Positions 44,984-55,829 of a stretch of DNA of 64,000 nucleotides are shown here, in pieces. The notes below the pieces were generated by a model, which worked only from the letters and a program-made list of their open reading frames with translations, made no database searches and had not been told where the DNA came from. The stretch is from positions 2,435,747 to 2,499,746 of the forward strand of contig NC_089179.1 in NCBI RefSeq assembly GCF_947507565.1, written 5' to 3'. Positions within the stretch are counted from its first letter, which is position 1, and every line of letters starts with the position of its first letter. Made by a program: the position numbers and the translations under genes. Origin of the DNA: Oscarella lobularis. Taxonomy: Eukaryota; Porifera; Homoscleromorpha; Homosclerophorida; Oscarellidae.

Positions 44984-45318
44984 ATTCTGAAAAAGAATAT
45001 TCTAGAAATATCGACCCAGCATCCCTATGTCACCCAGAAAGACGAACGCACCTCCTTTTCCCAAGAAACCGCGTGAATCTCTGAGTGCACCTGACCGATT
45101 GCGCGCTGCTCAAGCAACCCGGACTATCTATTTCGCGCCGAGACAAGACAAGTATGCAGCAATAAATGATACATTACTAATTAGAAAGAACAAAAAACCG
45201 CAGACCAGAATCTGTTCATCCGTTCGATCGCAATCATGGCTGCAGCTGAAAACGAAACGCTCGCTGCTTTTGAAGCGGCATGCCACGAAGCGGGGTAAGA
45301 TAGCGAGTACCAACACCA

Positions 45319-45880
45319 TTGAGGTGCAAACAAGCCATGCTTCACAGCTATGAGCTGCCCGCTAAGCTGAAGACGCTGCTGACAGCGACGCTGTCAGCAG
45401 CGTCGATGAAGAAAAGGGCCGGCCGGCCCGAATCCCACCGAGAGAGACGCGCGCGCGCTTATTTGGCGCTGAAAAATGCTCTGTGGGTGAGTCGATTACC
45501 ATCAATCAATCGATCGATTGATTCATCGATCGATTGATTCATCGATCGAACGCGATAGACATGCCCTTATTTTAGTATGGCGCCGGGCTAGGGCGCGACA
45601 AAGTCGCCGGGGGGCCGTTCTCCAAGAGCGGGCCAACGTATTGTTGGCCCGAAGCTCTGAAGACGGTCCTTCGGGGGCTATACCCCGAAGACGTGCAGAA
45701 TCGCTCCGATCCTGGCGCACGAGGACCAGCGACGAGCGACGTAGGCACTCTAGCCATTTTAAAAAACGTTTTACTTACCTTTTCTCAGAGGCCGATCGTC
45801 AACGTCGAACTCGGCGAGATCCTACGATCGTTCGACGCGAAGGAGGTCGTCGCGGCCAAAAGAAGCCGCAAAATATAAAC
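45319..45880 (+). other. Uncertain plus-strand frames inside Kolobok copy C
   Basis: A frame with MKKRAGRPESHRERRARAYL ends at a donor-like GTGAG (about 45487), and a second open stretch follows (45570-45880). Basic leaders of this style occur in transposon accessory proteins, but there is no domain. A perfect palindrome (CGCTGCTGACAGC, loop GAC, GCTGTCAGCAGCG; about 45371-45399) and CGATCGATTGATTCAT repeats (45500-45550) sit in the same stretch, so this may be regulatory DNA. Confidence 0.2.
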
Positions 45881-46453
45881 AAAGATACTCTATTCTTCTA
45901 TTTACTCTTCATATTTACTCTCCATTACCTCAAATAAAGACGATCCATACAAAAAAACGCCGAAAACGACCACTTTCTTCTTGGTAACGCGCGCTACTTT
46001 GTGACCGCTACTCGAAATACCGGACGTTCCACGCATTCCACCAGGGCAATGGACTAAACTTATTCACAAATAAGCTCGTCACACATGAACACTTTTTTCA
46101 GCGTAATTAATATTTTAGACATTTTTGAGCCCTCTTTACCCCTCTTGCCACCTTAACAGCTTTTGTAGGGGAAGCATTTATCTAACTTTTGATCGTGGCG
46201 TTTTGTTCAACTCTTTCGGGATCGTCTGGTAGAGTTCGAAATGTCACTTCGAAGTCTCTCCTCACTGATGTTTTGTGGGCAAGTGCTCGAACGCGCGGTC
46301 TCGCGAATAGGTGCTAACGCATTGTAAGGAAACTTTCTAACTTTTCATGATAGGACTCTTCTTCGTTTTGGAGATATTGCGTTCCAAAATTAGACGTCGT
46401 TTCGCCTAGCGCACTTCATTTCCGGGTATGGAAACATCGCGATTTTGCCGCAG

Positions 46454-46820
46454 GCGTGCGATTCTACAACTGCTACGATGACATTCGCGTAGGACTGAGC
46501 GCAGTTTTCGAGCGGGAACGGGGCAATCGACACGACCCAAATGCCGTGGGCGTGTATTCGGAAATCCATGGCCGTCGAAGGATGATGGGACACTTGGCGT
46601 GCCACTATTCGGCAATCGTCGGCCCATATCTTAAGCACGGACGCGTAACGGCCACGGGGTCAGCTCACAATAGGCTCAAAAATCTATTCTAATGACTGTG
46701 CACACCTGCAGGGAATTTATTACAGGGCCGCATGCCAAAGGGTCCGGAAGCTACAGGAATCGCGTAGCGGACGTCCGCGTGACGGTGAAGGGGGATAAGA
46801 CGGCCGTAGTTTTTTATTGA
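46454..46820 (+). CDS. HIRAN-domain protein, two exons, linked to DDE copy 2
   Basis: Exon 46454-46658 follows an acceptor (GCCGCAG). It encodes FYNCYDDIRVGLSAVFERER, GNRHDPNAVGVYSE, MGHLACHYSAIVGPYLK and GRVTATG. A 53-bp intron (46659-46711) joins in phase to EFITGPHAKGSGSYRNRVAD and VRVTVKGD, stop at 46820. The ExxGNxxDPNAVxV..GHL..Y..I core is the HIRAN signature; in HLTF this domain binds 3'-OH DNA ends. The frame is intact, with an upstream first exon not identified. It lies downstream of, and on the opposite strand to, the decayed DDE transposase (49182-47210), exactly the arrangement in the intact element at 52114-55776. Confidence 0.72.
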
Positions 46821-47019
46821 AGATAAAGTTAGAGATTTTAAAAAAATTATTTAATAAATACGCGTTCTAATTATGTGAAATTGGTGTTCGACTTTCTTTT
46901 CATTTTCTTTGGCTTTTAGAAAAGCCTGGGTATGTATGGCCGTGTACGGCCAATATTTGTTTTGGTGCTTATTTTAGGCTCAGTCACGGAAATCAACAAG
47001 CCATGCAATTGAACATTTC

Positions 47020-47059
47020 CATCCTCCCCCCCTCCCTCCCTCCTTCCCTCCCTCCCCTC
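47020..47059. repeat. (CCCT)n-like pyrimidine tract
   Basis: About 40 bases of CCTCCCTCCCTCCTTCCC-type sequence, read directly. Confidence 0.95.
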
Positions 47060-47209
47060 AAAATCACTGTCACACAGTCACAAAGTAAATGACTCCACAT
47101 TTACTCTCCTGTGTAACTTATATTTCTTTACCGCTGTCTCTATTGCTTCACCGCCTACATATAGGGTCAGTTCAGTATACTAATCATTTCGTTTTTTGAC
47201 CTTCAACGC

Positions 47210-49426
47210 CACTTCTATATGCATGTTGATATTCACGTGCTTTCCGGAAAATTTTTCTTATTAAATCTAGAGAAACAAGATCAAATCCTTCTGGGACAGT
47301 TTTTTTCTCAAAGTGACGACATTATAATTGCACTTAGCTCTTGTGTGGCGTTTGGCTTGTCCCCATGCTCTTTCAATAGGACTAAGACGTCAAATTCTTT
47401 TGAGAGTGGTTTTTTATGTTAGAAATTGTTACTTGAGCTCGCAGTGAAATTTTGGAAGAAAACGTAGATGATATCCTCTTGATTCGATGTAACTTTGAAC
47501 CAGGCATTTTTCACTGTCAAAATCCTCGTGCTGCCGGAATTCCAAAATTATCTCCGGTCTCTTCATTCCTGTGACGTCAACTCCTCGCTCAATAAGAAAC
47601 TAGTGTGTCCATAATTATTGCAGATATTTGTCTTTGAAAATGTCACCTGCTTTAGGCGTTTTTGATTCCCCTGCTTCGTTGACCATTCAAAACGGTTGTC
47701 CCCTGAAGGTGTCGTGCATTATGGGCTGCTTGTTTCCTGGATTGACGTTCATTCGACCAGCCACTAAAGCATCGTCTGAAAAAGCAACATGGTTCGAACT
47801 GTAATAAACGCATTATTAATTTGAAAATAAATCTTCTTACCTTTAGTCAAATATCCAAAGAAGAGTATATTGATCCCTAAAATACTTCCTCTCCGCGATG
47901 TCCTCTGCCTTCTTCACACGATCCAAAAATTTGCTCCTTGTCCAATAGCCGTCCCGATTTGCCCCATATTCAATTACTTTTCTTGCTTCTTCTCTTAGTG
48001 CACCTGCTATTAATAGTAAGGTCATCTTAAGATAGCCACGGTATTCTTCAATAAAATCTGCAATCATGAGTCCTGATCCTCGGCCCTAAAATGCCCGTTA
48101 ATTAGGTACACATTTATGAATGAATATCACCTTTGGTTTGATGGCAGTCTGATCCGGTTGGGCCCACATCATTCCTTAATTGTCATTGGACTGGAATGAG
48201 GATTCGTCATGGTACAGAGTCACTAGCTTTTTTTCAGCCGTCTGGTCACCAAAAACACAGCAAGTAGAAATAATGAAAAATTGTTTTATTGCTTCTTACT
48301 TATAGAATAATCGATATTTGGGAGTGCGTCGTCTGGAAGAGGTGGAGGTTGATGAGTCGTTTGCAAGAGAAGAAGAGTCCAAAAATTGTTGTCGTTCTTG
48401 CAAAACGTCGGGGCCTCTCATAGCCATCAAAATACACCGACTTCCGGTTGGTATAGACTCGAAGAAAACCTAAATTGTGAAGAAAACGGGAAGCAGTGAA
48501 AATGAAAATGGCACGGGGAAAGCCATAAGGGAGATTTAATTTAGGAATGATATTAGTGTTAAGATTATGTGCAAATGATGCCAGGGTCATATTAGGGCGG
48601 CCACGGACACAAGCATTGCTTCACGCCCACTTAAAAGCCTTAGTCCTGGCATCCTCTTGACTGATTAATCAATAAAGGGCGAGCATACTTGCCGCGCAAG
48701 TACGGAGAGAACTTGCCTCGGTTATCGATGAAATCCGTCCTCCAGCCCCGAATGGTTTTTGCAGTTCGTCCGACGATCTCTGCTGTGCTACCCAACGCAT
48801 CCATGATTCCAAAATTCATTTCCCGTCTAAACAATTCATAAAGAACCAAGAAAATTATTTTCAAATCGTCTAAGGGTTGCGACTTGACCCGATACACTGA
48901 AGCGTCCCAAACGTCGTTTTCTGTAAACGGCAGCTCATAATCCGAGTCGTGACCGGAAGGTGACTCTGGACGAGGAGGAGGTGGAGGCGGAGGAGGAAGA
49001 GGAGGGTCTCCTGCAGATATGGGAGTTTCCTCGCCTTCGTGGTCCGGCCTGTCCCGACAAAGGGGATAGTCGTTCATTAAGATCGGGTCCGCGTTTAGCG
49101 TAGAGAGATTTCCGCTGTCACTTCGATCGTTTCTCGGCCATCGTTTCGAAAGAACCAGAAATAGGTAAAGCGCGCAGGCCATCGCTTGGCAACGGGACGC
49201 CGCACCTAACGGTCGGTTGAGCTAATCCAATTATACGTCACGTCACATGATGCCGCGAATCCCTCCCATTGGCTACAAAGAGGACTACTTTCTACGACTA
49301 CTAGAAGGACGACACTAACTAGATTAGGGCCTCCCCACCCAAGCGATCGTTTCGGGACCCCGTACGACCTTCGGTTGCCGAGCTAGCGCACTTTAAAGGA
49401 TTGGAAGTTTATGGTGAGAAGCACTG
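47210..49426 (-). pseudogene. IS630/Tc1-like DDE transposase relic (copy 2)
   Basis: Minus-strand relative of the intact transposase at 52372-54481. It starts at ATG 49182 with a Pro-rich linker, then LPFTENDVWDASVYRVKSQP, IVGRTAKTIRGWRTDFI and RGKYARPL. Later blocks in shifting frames: PNMTLASFAHNLNT..FPRAIFIFTASRFLHNLGF, SVYFDGYERP, LYHDESSFQSNDN (first Asp; then a stop), MIADFIEEYRGYLK, GANRDGYWTRSKFL, YTLLWIFD (second Asp), DALVAGRMNVNPGNKQPIMH, YHLRFLPKFHCEL and SPIERAWGQAKRHTRA (Glu). Many stops and shifts. The right terminus is GCACTG at 49426 followed by TA, preceded by GGAAGTTTATG as in copy 1. The paired HIRAN gene is at 46454-46820. Confidence 0.85.
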
Positions 49427-49973
49427 TACAAGACACCAAATATATACAGCGAAGACCAACGGCCACTCTTCTTTATTTGCGACGTGCCACATCTTCTGAC
49501 CACCAGGAACTGTCGGAGCCACTCATTTCCGGAAAGCAAACGACGAGATATGTCGGTAGGTCTACCTCAATTTCACTCCTAAAAGCATTTTACTTTTTTC
49601 TTTATTCAAAATAGATTAATGATAAATTTATTACCTGGAAACACCTCAAAGAGGCATTTGAAATGCACAAAAAGTACGTACACCTGCTGGGCTTTACCTA
49701 CAGTAACTACGAAATTAAAAAAGCACATTGATCTTGATTCGTACTCACGTATGAGAGTAGACCTCGCGGCACAGGTATACTCATTACATAAAAATCGTTT
49801 TTCTTCAGCAGATATTTCACGTAGGTGCTGAGCACAACGGTGGCCAACGCTATTGAAGAATTTCACATTGCGGGTGCCGAAGATACAGTGCGATTCATAC
49901 AAATGTTTGACCGTGCATTTGACTGCCTTAACGTAAGATCCCTTTGTGCAGTCAAGCCTGACCTTAGAGTGTA

Positions 49974-51473
49974 CAGTGCACCCACGCATAAGTGTCCCAC
50001 GTGACACTCCCCCGGACTTAGCCGCGAAATTCAAAATGAGTAGCAATTACTATTTTTTCGCTAACGCGAAACAATAGTAGATTCATTTATCTAAGATTTG
50101 GTCGAAGGATTAGTCGATCGCTTGCATAGTGGTCGCGTAATCCTTCAGGTTAAGGCAAAAGTACGGTTTGTCGTTTCCTGGCGAAGTTCCCTCAGGAACT
50201 AAGCTACTTCTCTCCTCGGAACAAACCAGCCTAATATTTTATTAGCATTGGTCGAAGCGATTTTAAGTTGCTTTTTTCGTTTGTCTGCGATTACGGTCTG
50301 AAGTATCGTTGCTAAGAGCGTTTTTAGAGCCTACGCTACAAATCGCGATTCGCCGCCCTCGCGAAACGATATTTAATAGACCGTTTTAGGGAGGCGGGGT
50401 TTTTGAAAGCATCCGCAGTACCCGACGGTTAATGGGAGAAGGGGCGTGGCACCTCTATCTTGCTAAGGAAATGTTCGATCGCGGCGCGCTTAGGCAAAAG
50501 GCTTAGAGACATACATGATAAGTCCGTTCGACAAAAACGCACCGCCGATTGCTAGAAACGAAGTCGAAATTCGCGGGGGAAAGTACTATCACGTGACCTC
50601 TTTTACCTATTTCTCAAAAACTAACCTTTTGAAAAAATCTGAGTTTTATCGCTGGCTTTACTATGCTGAAAAAGATCGGTTTGTAGAATAATTGCAATTT
50701 TTAACTTGATATTTTTTATTTTACGATAACGCTCTACTCGCTCTCTTTGTTTTTAAGATACAGCCAGTGGTTGTAGTTATTTATTTTTGTTAGCTTCCGT
50801 TTTCGACATATCACAGCTCTAGGTCACGTGACGGTCATTTTCTTGGCTAATAGCGACGCCGTTTCAACTCTTCGGCGACGCTTGTTTTGTGTAAGGGCTT
50901 ATAATGAACTACTCTACATCTCTGACCTAGCTCTGCTGCTTTCTTTGCAATATAGAGGTGCCACGCCTCTTCTCCCATTAACCGTCGAGTACTGCGCATG
51001 CTTTCAAAAACACCGCCTTCCTCAAACGCTCTATTGATATTAGTCGAAGCGATTTCGAATCTTTCGCTTCGTTTAGAAGTTATTCGTTGTCAAGGGCGTG
51101 GCTAGTGCGCGCGCAAAGGTCTCCACACCAGAAAAGGCAGTAAAACGCACTTAACACTTTACATTGGTCATGGCCGTTTCTTTTCTACTAAAGAAATCCG
51201 CCCCGTAATAGAAGGAAAACGAAGAATCGGTCTCGAACTAGTGGTAACGCGCTAGGGCGTGACCAAGGAAACCTAACAGTCGCGTACGCTACTAGCCAAT
51301 CAGAGTACTGCACGTGACCACTATTTACACCCTTCGTCGAAAGCCTACGTGTCCTACATCATTGGAATGCTACGGGATAGAGGATTCCAATGATCTCATT
51401 GGCGATGACGCGAGACTATCGACGCGGACGCTAGCGCGCTCTAAATACGGTCGCTTTATGCGTGGGTGCACTG
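49974..51473. mobile_element. MITE 2, 1500 bp, with TA duplication
   Basis: TIRs CAGTGCACCCACGCATAA at 49974 and the exact complement ending at 51473; TA at 49972-49973 and 51474-51475. It is homologous to MITE 1 over both arms and enlarged by MITE 3 (50374-51036). Its 3' arm (CTAGCGCGCTCTAAA then TTTATG..GCACTG) resembles the 5' ends of the DDE/HIRAN elements, so it is probably a non-autonomous derivative of that family. Confidence 0.92.
50374..51036. mobile_element. MITE 3, 663 bp, nested in MITE 2
   Basis: Inverted repeats of about 80 bp at roughly 90% identity: AATAGACCGTTTTAGGGAGG (left) against AATAGAGCGTTTGAGGAAGG (right, reversed), both continuing through GACGGTTAATGGGAGAAG. They are flanked by ATATT at 50369-50373 and 51037-51041. 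Absent from MITE 1 at the corresponding point. No gene. Confidence 0.85.
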
Positions 51474-52371
51474 TACAGAGATGCAGGTGATCAACGTTTA
51501 CAGGTACCGGTATATGCATGACATGTCTTTGCTATAGGCATTGTTGTAATTGTATCCTTAATTCAGTGGCTTAAAACCGGCTTCCTGGAATACCTCAGTG
51601 AATGGGACAAGTAGGTAGACTCAAAACATGGGCTCACCACTGCTGAGAGAACCAGACTTTGCCTCAGCCCGGAAACGCTACTCGCCTGGAATATAACTGG
51701 TGAGATCATATTCTGATTAAATTTATTTTACGCAATGTAATTTGTATTTGATAGTGCTTTCGTTTGTGGAAGTCGTCGGATTCTAAATTTACATTCTTAT
51801 TGAACGGTTCAGCCAAGATACTTTTCAAAATTACTTTAGCACGATTAGGATGAAAGGGGGTCGCAATTCCAATCCTTCAGCACAAGAGGTACTATACACC
51901 TCTGCGTCCGTCAGAGTGCAAGGTTCGCAAGCTCCAGTCCCTGTTCGCGGGAACTGCACTCGCCAACACAAAAGGAAGCAGCCTAAAGAAGTTTCAAACT
52001 CGCCAGTTCCGAAGCGTGCACGTCTCTCAAGTGAAAAGTCGGTTTAAGCTCGTGATATTACGTACTGTATATGTACTTTAGTCAAACTAACTCTCGCTCC
52101 AAGACGATGACTACCTTGCGAATCAGCATAAACTTCCTCGCCTTTAAAGTACGCTAGCTTAGCAACGGAAAGTCGTACGGGGTCCCCGAAAAGACCGGGA
52201 GATTCGTGGAAGGGTATTCTTGTCAGCGATGGTGGTCCCGTCTGTGTGCGACGTAAGGCAACGAAGTTAGTGGGAGGACCAATGAGAGTCCTTCGCGCAG
52301 CCACGTGAGTATTACGTCACTAAGAAAACCGTTACTGAATTTCCCGTACAATGCGTCCGTAACCTTGGAAA

Positions 52372-54481
52372 ATGGGTAACGCACGCTGCTTCTCGAAGTT
52401 CTGTTCCTTGCGAATGCATCGAAAACCTATCAGACCGACTCTAAAGCGAACTTTCCGTCTGCGGGCGCAAGCGTTAAACCAGAAACGCTCCGGAACATCT
52501 GGTAAGAGCAATTAGGGTGGGTTATTGACACTGCATTGCTCGTGTGATTCCCTCACGTTTCAGTTCCGCCCTCAACTCCACCTACGCACGAGCGAGAGGT
52601 AATTGAGGAAGATCCTGGCCCAACACCCAACGCCGCCTCCTCGCCTCCAATGACCGATGACGACGTCTGGAGCGCTGTCACCATCTGGGTGCAGTCGCGT
52701 CCAATGCACGATCTGCAAATGCTCTCTCTGCTCTGTTTAGAGATTGGGATGCGCGACGTCGGCCTCAACATCGGCGACTCATCGAAATTGGCGGCGGCAA
52801 TTGTCGGGAGGTTAGCAAGAACCGTCAGCGAATGGAGGCGCGACTTCATAAAAAATGAAGGCGAGTTCCCTCCGGACATGCGAGGAAAATACGCACGCGT
52901 GTCCATCCTGACCCATGAGGATTGTCGGGTTCGTGCGGCTAACTGGGCACGTGCACACGCGTGCGTCAGGGGCGAACCTAACATGACAGTGACTGACTTT
53001 GCATACTACATAAACAACACACTCTTACCTTCCATGCACCTTCCCCCGGGGTTCCCCACAACCCTATCCGCTCCCACTGCGTGCCGCTTTCTCCATTCCT
53101 TAGGTTTTGAACGAAAGTCAGCGAACCGGAAGTCCGTGTATATGGACGGTCACGAGAGGTTGTTTCTGCCACAAGGAATTTTAAAGTATTATTTGACGTA
53201 CCTTTTTAGGCCCGACGTTGTTGCTTACCGGAAAAAATTCATCTCTACCCTCATTCTCCTTCAGTCGACACACAAGCCTCTCCCTCTGCCATCAGATCAA
53301 CTGCCGGATCCCGCTTACGCACTAGCAGACCCATCTGCAGCAAAGCATCTCGTCACCATATATCACGACGAATCGACGTTCCAATCCAACGACGACCAAA
53401 CAATGTTGTGGGCCCAGCCAGACCAGATGTTTGAAGCCGAAGGTGCTGTATAGACATGTCAATTGTATTAATTTATGTAGATAAATAAAAATTACATATT
53501 AGGGTCGAGGACCTGGTATCATGGTTTCGGACTTCATCGACGAATTCGGGGGCTTCCTTAAAGCCAGCAACGGGGATGGTTTGTACCAACTGGCTACCAA
53601 TATTTTATTGCTACATTGCATTTATTAGACAACCCGGCATCAGCTGCACGTGTCACCCTTGAGATCGGCGCAAACCGAGACGGCTACTGGAAAAAGGAGA
53701 ATATCGTCAGTCAGCTTCACAACGCCGTGTCAATCGCAGAGAGGGCCTATCCCAAGGAGCAGCACACGCTTTTGTGGATCTTCGATCAAAGGTGAGATAG
53801 AAAATGGGTTAGGGTTATTAATTTATTTTTTATTTAATTAAGCTCCAACCACACGACTATGGCTGATGATGCGTTGGTTGCGTCGAGAATGAACGTGACG
53901 GACGAAGGAAAACAACCCAGGATGCGGGACACCACTTTCAACGGACGGCATTTCTCTATGGTCGACCCCTCTACCGGGAAAGCCAAAGGACTACTACGGG
54001 TAGAAAAGCACTCGAATACGGATAATATATCTGACACAGTCTGTCTCAAAGTTCTTACTGAGCGGGGTGTCGACTGCACCGGGATGCTTCAGAAGCAGAT
54101 GCAAGAGGAGCTGTCAACTCATGAAGACTTTGCAGACGAAAAATCACTTCTAGAGCACGTCATCGAATCACGGGGCCATCATGTGCTGTTCCTCCCCAAG
54201 TACCACTGCGAGATGAAGTGAGGCTCAATTAAATACTTCATTGGATTACTTACCTGTGTTTATAATATTTCAGTCCAATCGAACGGGTGTGGGGAGATGC
54301 CAAGCGAGTCACACGAGCTAAGTGCAACTATACAATAGGAGCCTTGAGGAAAGTCATCCAAGAAGCACTTGATCAAGTTTCTTTAGATTCAATTAGGAAG
54401 TTCTTCAGGAAGGTGCGCGACTACCAGCATGCGTACAATGAGGGAAAGTCAGGCAAGATTATAGTGTACAAACGAGAATGA
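52372..54481 (+). CDS. DDE transposase of IS630/Tc1-like family, six exons, 611 aa, intact
   Basis: Exons: 52372-52501 (ATG 52372; an in-frame ATG at 52414 is the alternative), 52564-53447, 53503-53578, 53629-53791, 53843-54217 and 54274-54481. All introns are GT/AG, 50-62 bp long, and in phase, totalling 1836 coding bases. Motifs: TDDDVWSAVTIWVQS; IVGRLARTVSEWRRDF (HTH-like); RGKYARV; NMTVTDFAYYIN; TACRFLHSLGFERKSANRKS; VYMDGHERL; VTIYHDESTFQSNDD (Asp 1); GIMVSDFIDEFGGFLK; GANRDGYWKKEN; HTLLWIFDQSSNHT (Asp 2); HVLFLPKYHCEMNPIERVWG (Glu). This family is seen in fungal and animal genomes. TA duplications and the DDE layout place it near IS630/Tc1; the exact superfamily is inferred. Confidence 0.88.
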
Positions 54482-54808
54482 ATACTCACCGCCAGCTCTA
54501 TAGGTCTGGAAGCCGAGGATGCTGTGAAGAAATACAAGTCACACAGGAGAGTGAATAGGGAATCCTTCACTCAGTGATTGCTGTGACTGCTTGGGAGATT
54601 AATAATTATTTGGGCTATCCGCATGAGGGCTGACTCCAACCTGCATGTCGACTTCTAGTGCGGCTATGCATTGGATGGCACCTCTACAAAAATGCCCGCG
54701 GAAGCGGGCAACATGCACATACACCGGCTTTTCTAAAAGCCATTAACTATTCAAAGAGTCGACCTCTCGACATCTAAGTGTAGCTGTATTTTTTAAATAT
54801 ATTTTCAA

Positions 54809-55209
54809 TTAAAGCCTAGCTACGTCGTACTCAATAGCAGCACACGCATGCTTGTCCCCCTCCGCTGTGACTCGCACGGTTGCCGACCTGTTGCTGTAAC
54901 AGCGGGACCCGTCAGCGAATGCACCACGTGTGAAAACTCTGGATAAAGAAACACAATATAGATATACGGTACACTGAACTAGTATGGACTCACTAACCCT
55001 GCGCATGTCTTCACCCTTCCATATCGAAGGAATGGGCCTACGATCGCCGCTACGGCCTTTTCTAGGTGGCCAGCCATCACTCGTCCGTCCCCGTCGATGG
55101 CGAAGACAGCAACGGCGTTTGCGTCACGCGGATTGCCGCGCTCCCACTCGCAAACGACGCGCCGGCCTTCCTCGACCAGCGCGTAGCCGTCGCAAAACTT
55201 GATTCCTCT
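54809..55209 (-). CDS. HIRAN-domain protein carried by DDE copy 1
   Basis: Minus-strand exon 55209-54998 follows acceptor TTTTTCCAG and encodes RGIKFCDGYALVEEGRR, CEWERGNPRDANAVAV, GHLEKAVAAIVGPFLR and YGRVKTCAG. A 59-bp intron (54997-54939) joins in phase to VFTRGAFADGSRCYSNRSAT and VRVTAEGDK, stop at 54809. The E-RGNPRDANAVAV..G-H-L..IVGPFL core is a HIRAN domain, and the second-exon layout and splice phase match the gene at 46454-46820. A donor at about 55281 (TTTCAG then GTGAGT) implies an upstream exon. It lies inside the TIRs, converging with the transposase, so it is a passenger or accessory gene of the transposon. Confidence 0.76.
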
Positions 55210-55829
55210 CTGGAAAAAGTCGCAGATTCCATTCCGGAAGTACGCCGCGCGCTAGCAGTCTACGCTCCAACACTCACCTGAAAGTCAAGAGGGTGTATCT
55301 CAGCAACCGAACGATAAGCACTAAATCCCCACAATGATTTTCTTTAGCTATCATATCTCTTCAGAATTTCGCAAACGAGGACCGATTTCGTCGGCCGCCG
55401 AGGCCGCAAAACGTGTTTGTATACGACGTCTCTTAATCGGATCATCGTGGCGTAGCTCGAGAACGGTAGCGAAAGCGAAAAATCCCCACAATGATTTTTT
55501 AGAGGATGGACAGTGGAAGCTACTGCGAAAGGAAAGGGGACTATCCCGTCTTTTCTCGGACGAAAAAACGTGTTTACGTCAGGATCGTCCTGTCACGTGA
55601 GTTTAGCGGATTATTTCGGCCCTGAAATGACTCTCAGCATAATCGCTTAAAGAGAAGAACTGCGAATGGATGCAAAGGCTACTGGCGAAATGTGGGCTAC
55701 GTGAACAAAGCCACATTTGAATTTCGCGCCGGTAAAGCGCGCGTTACAAAAAGGAAGTTTATGCTGATTCGCACTGTAGACACGATGAATGAAGTTATTG
55801 AAATAAAAAAACAAAAACTCTTACACTGC

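Larger units (their letters stand above)
41742..46152 (-). mobile_element. Kolobok-type element, 4.4 kb, apparently complete (copy C)
   Basis: The left end GGTGGCAAGGGGGGT at 41742 and the right end, reverse-complemented GGTGGCAAGAGGGGT at 46152, are flanked by TTAA at 41738-41741 and 46153-46156. It contains an intact seven-exon transposase. The left 760 bp is non-coding. The right 1.1 kb (about 45000-46152) holds plus-strand frames of unknown meaning, and copy B has no counterpart to this stretch. Confidence 0.9.
49628..52047 (+). pseudogene. P-element (THAP9-like) transposase relic, split by a MITE
   Basis: Plus-strand exons: about 49628-49774 (ITWKHLKEAFEMHKK; then, after a frame change, SYSRMRVDLAAQ), a 50-bp intron (49775-49824), and 49825-49968 (VLSTTVANAIEEF, GAEDTVRFIQMFDRAFDCLN). 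After the MITE, about 51560-51700 continues FLEYLSEWDK (then a stop), LTTAERTRLCLSPETL, and 51848-52047 gives the C-terminal exon GGRNSNPSAQEVLYTSASVR, VQGS and VRGNCTR. MRVxLAAQVLS..VA, TVRFIxxxDRxFDxLN and N-PS..E.L......RVxxS....RGNC are P-element/THAP9 signatures. The frame change, the stop and the missing catalytic N-terminal half make it a relic. Confidence 0.8.
52114..55776 (+). mobile_element. IS630/Tc1-like DDE transposon with HIRAN gene, 3.66 kb (copy 1)
   Basis: The right end, reverse-complemented, begins CAGTGCGAATCAGCATAAAC; the left end at 52114 reads CCTTGCGAATCAGCATAAAC, differing at three bases. TA flanks both (52112-52113, 55777-55778). Inside, a six-exon transposase on plus and a HIRAN gene on minus converge, with 328 bp between their stops. 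55282-55776 has no recognised gene besides a possible upstream HIRAN exon. The insertion lies 66 bp past the end of the P-element relic. Confidence 0.85.

Noticed and set aside
54688-54712. GC hairpin (TGCCCGC/GCGGGCA) as another Helitron end
   Set aside because: No CTRR terminus within about 12 bases on either strand.
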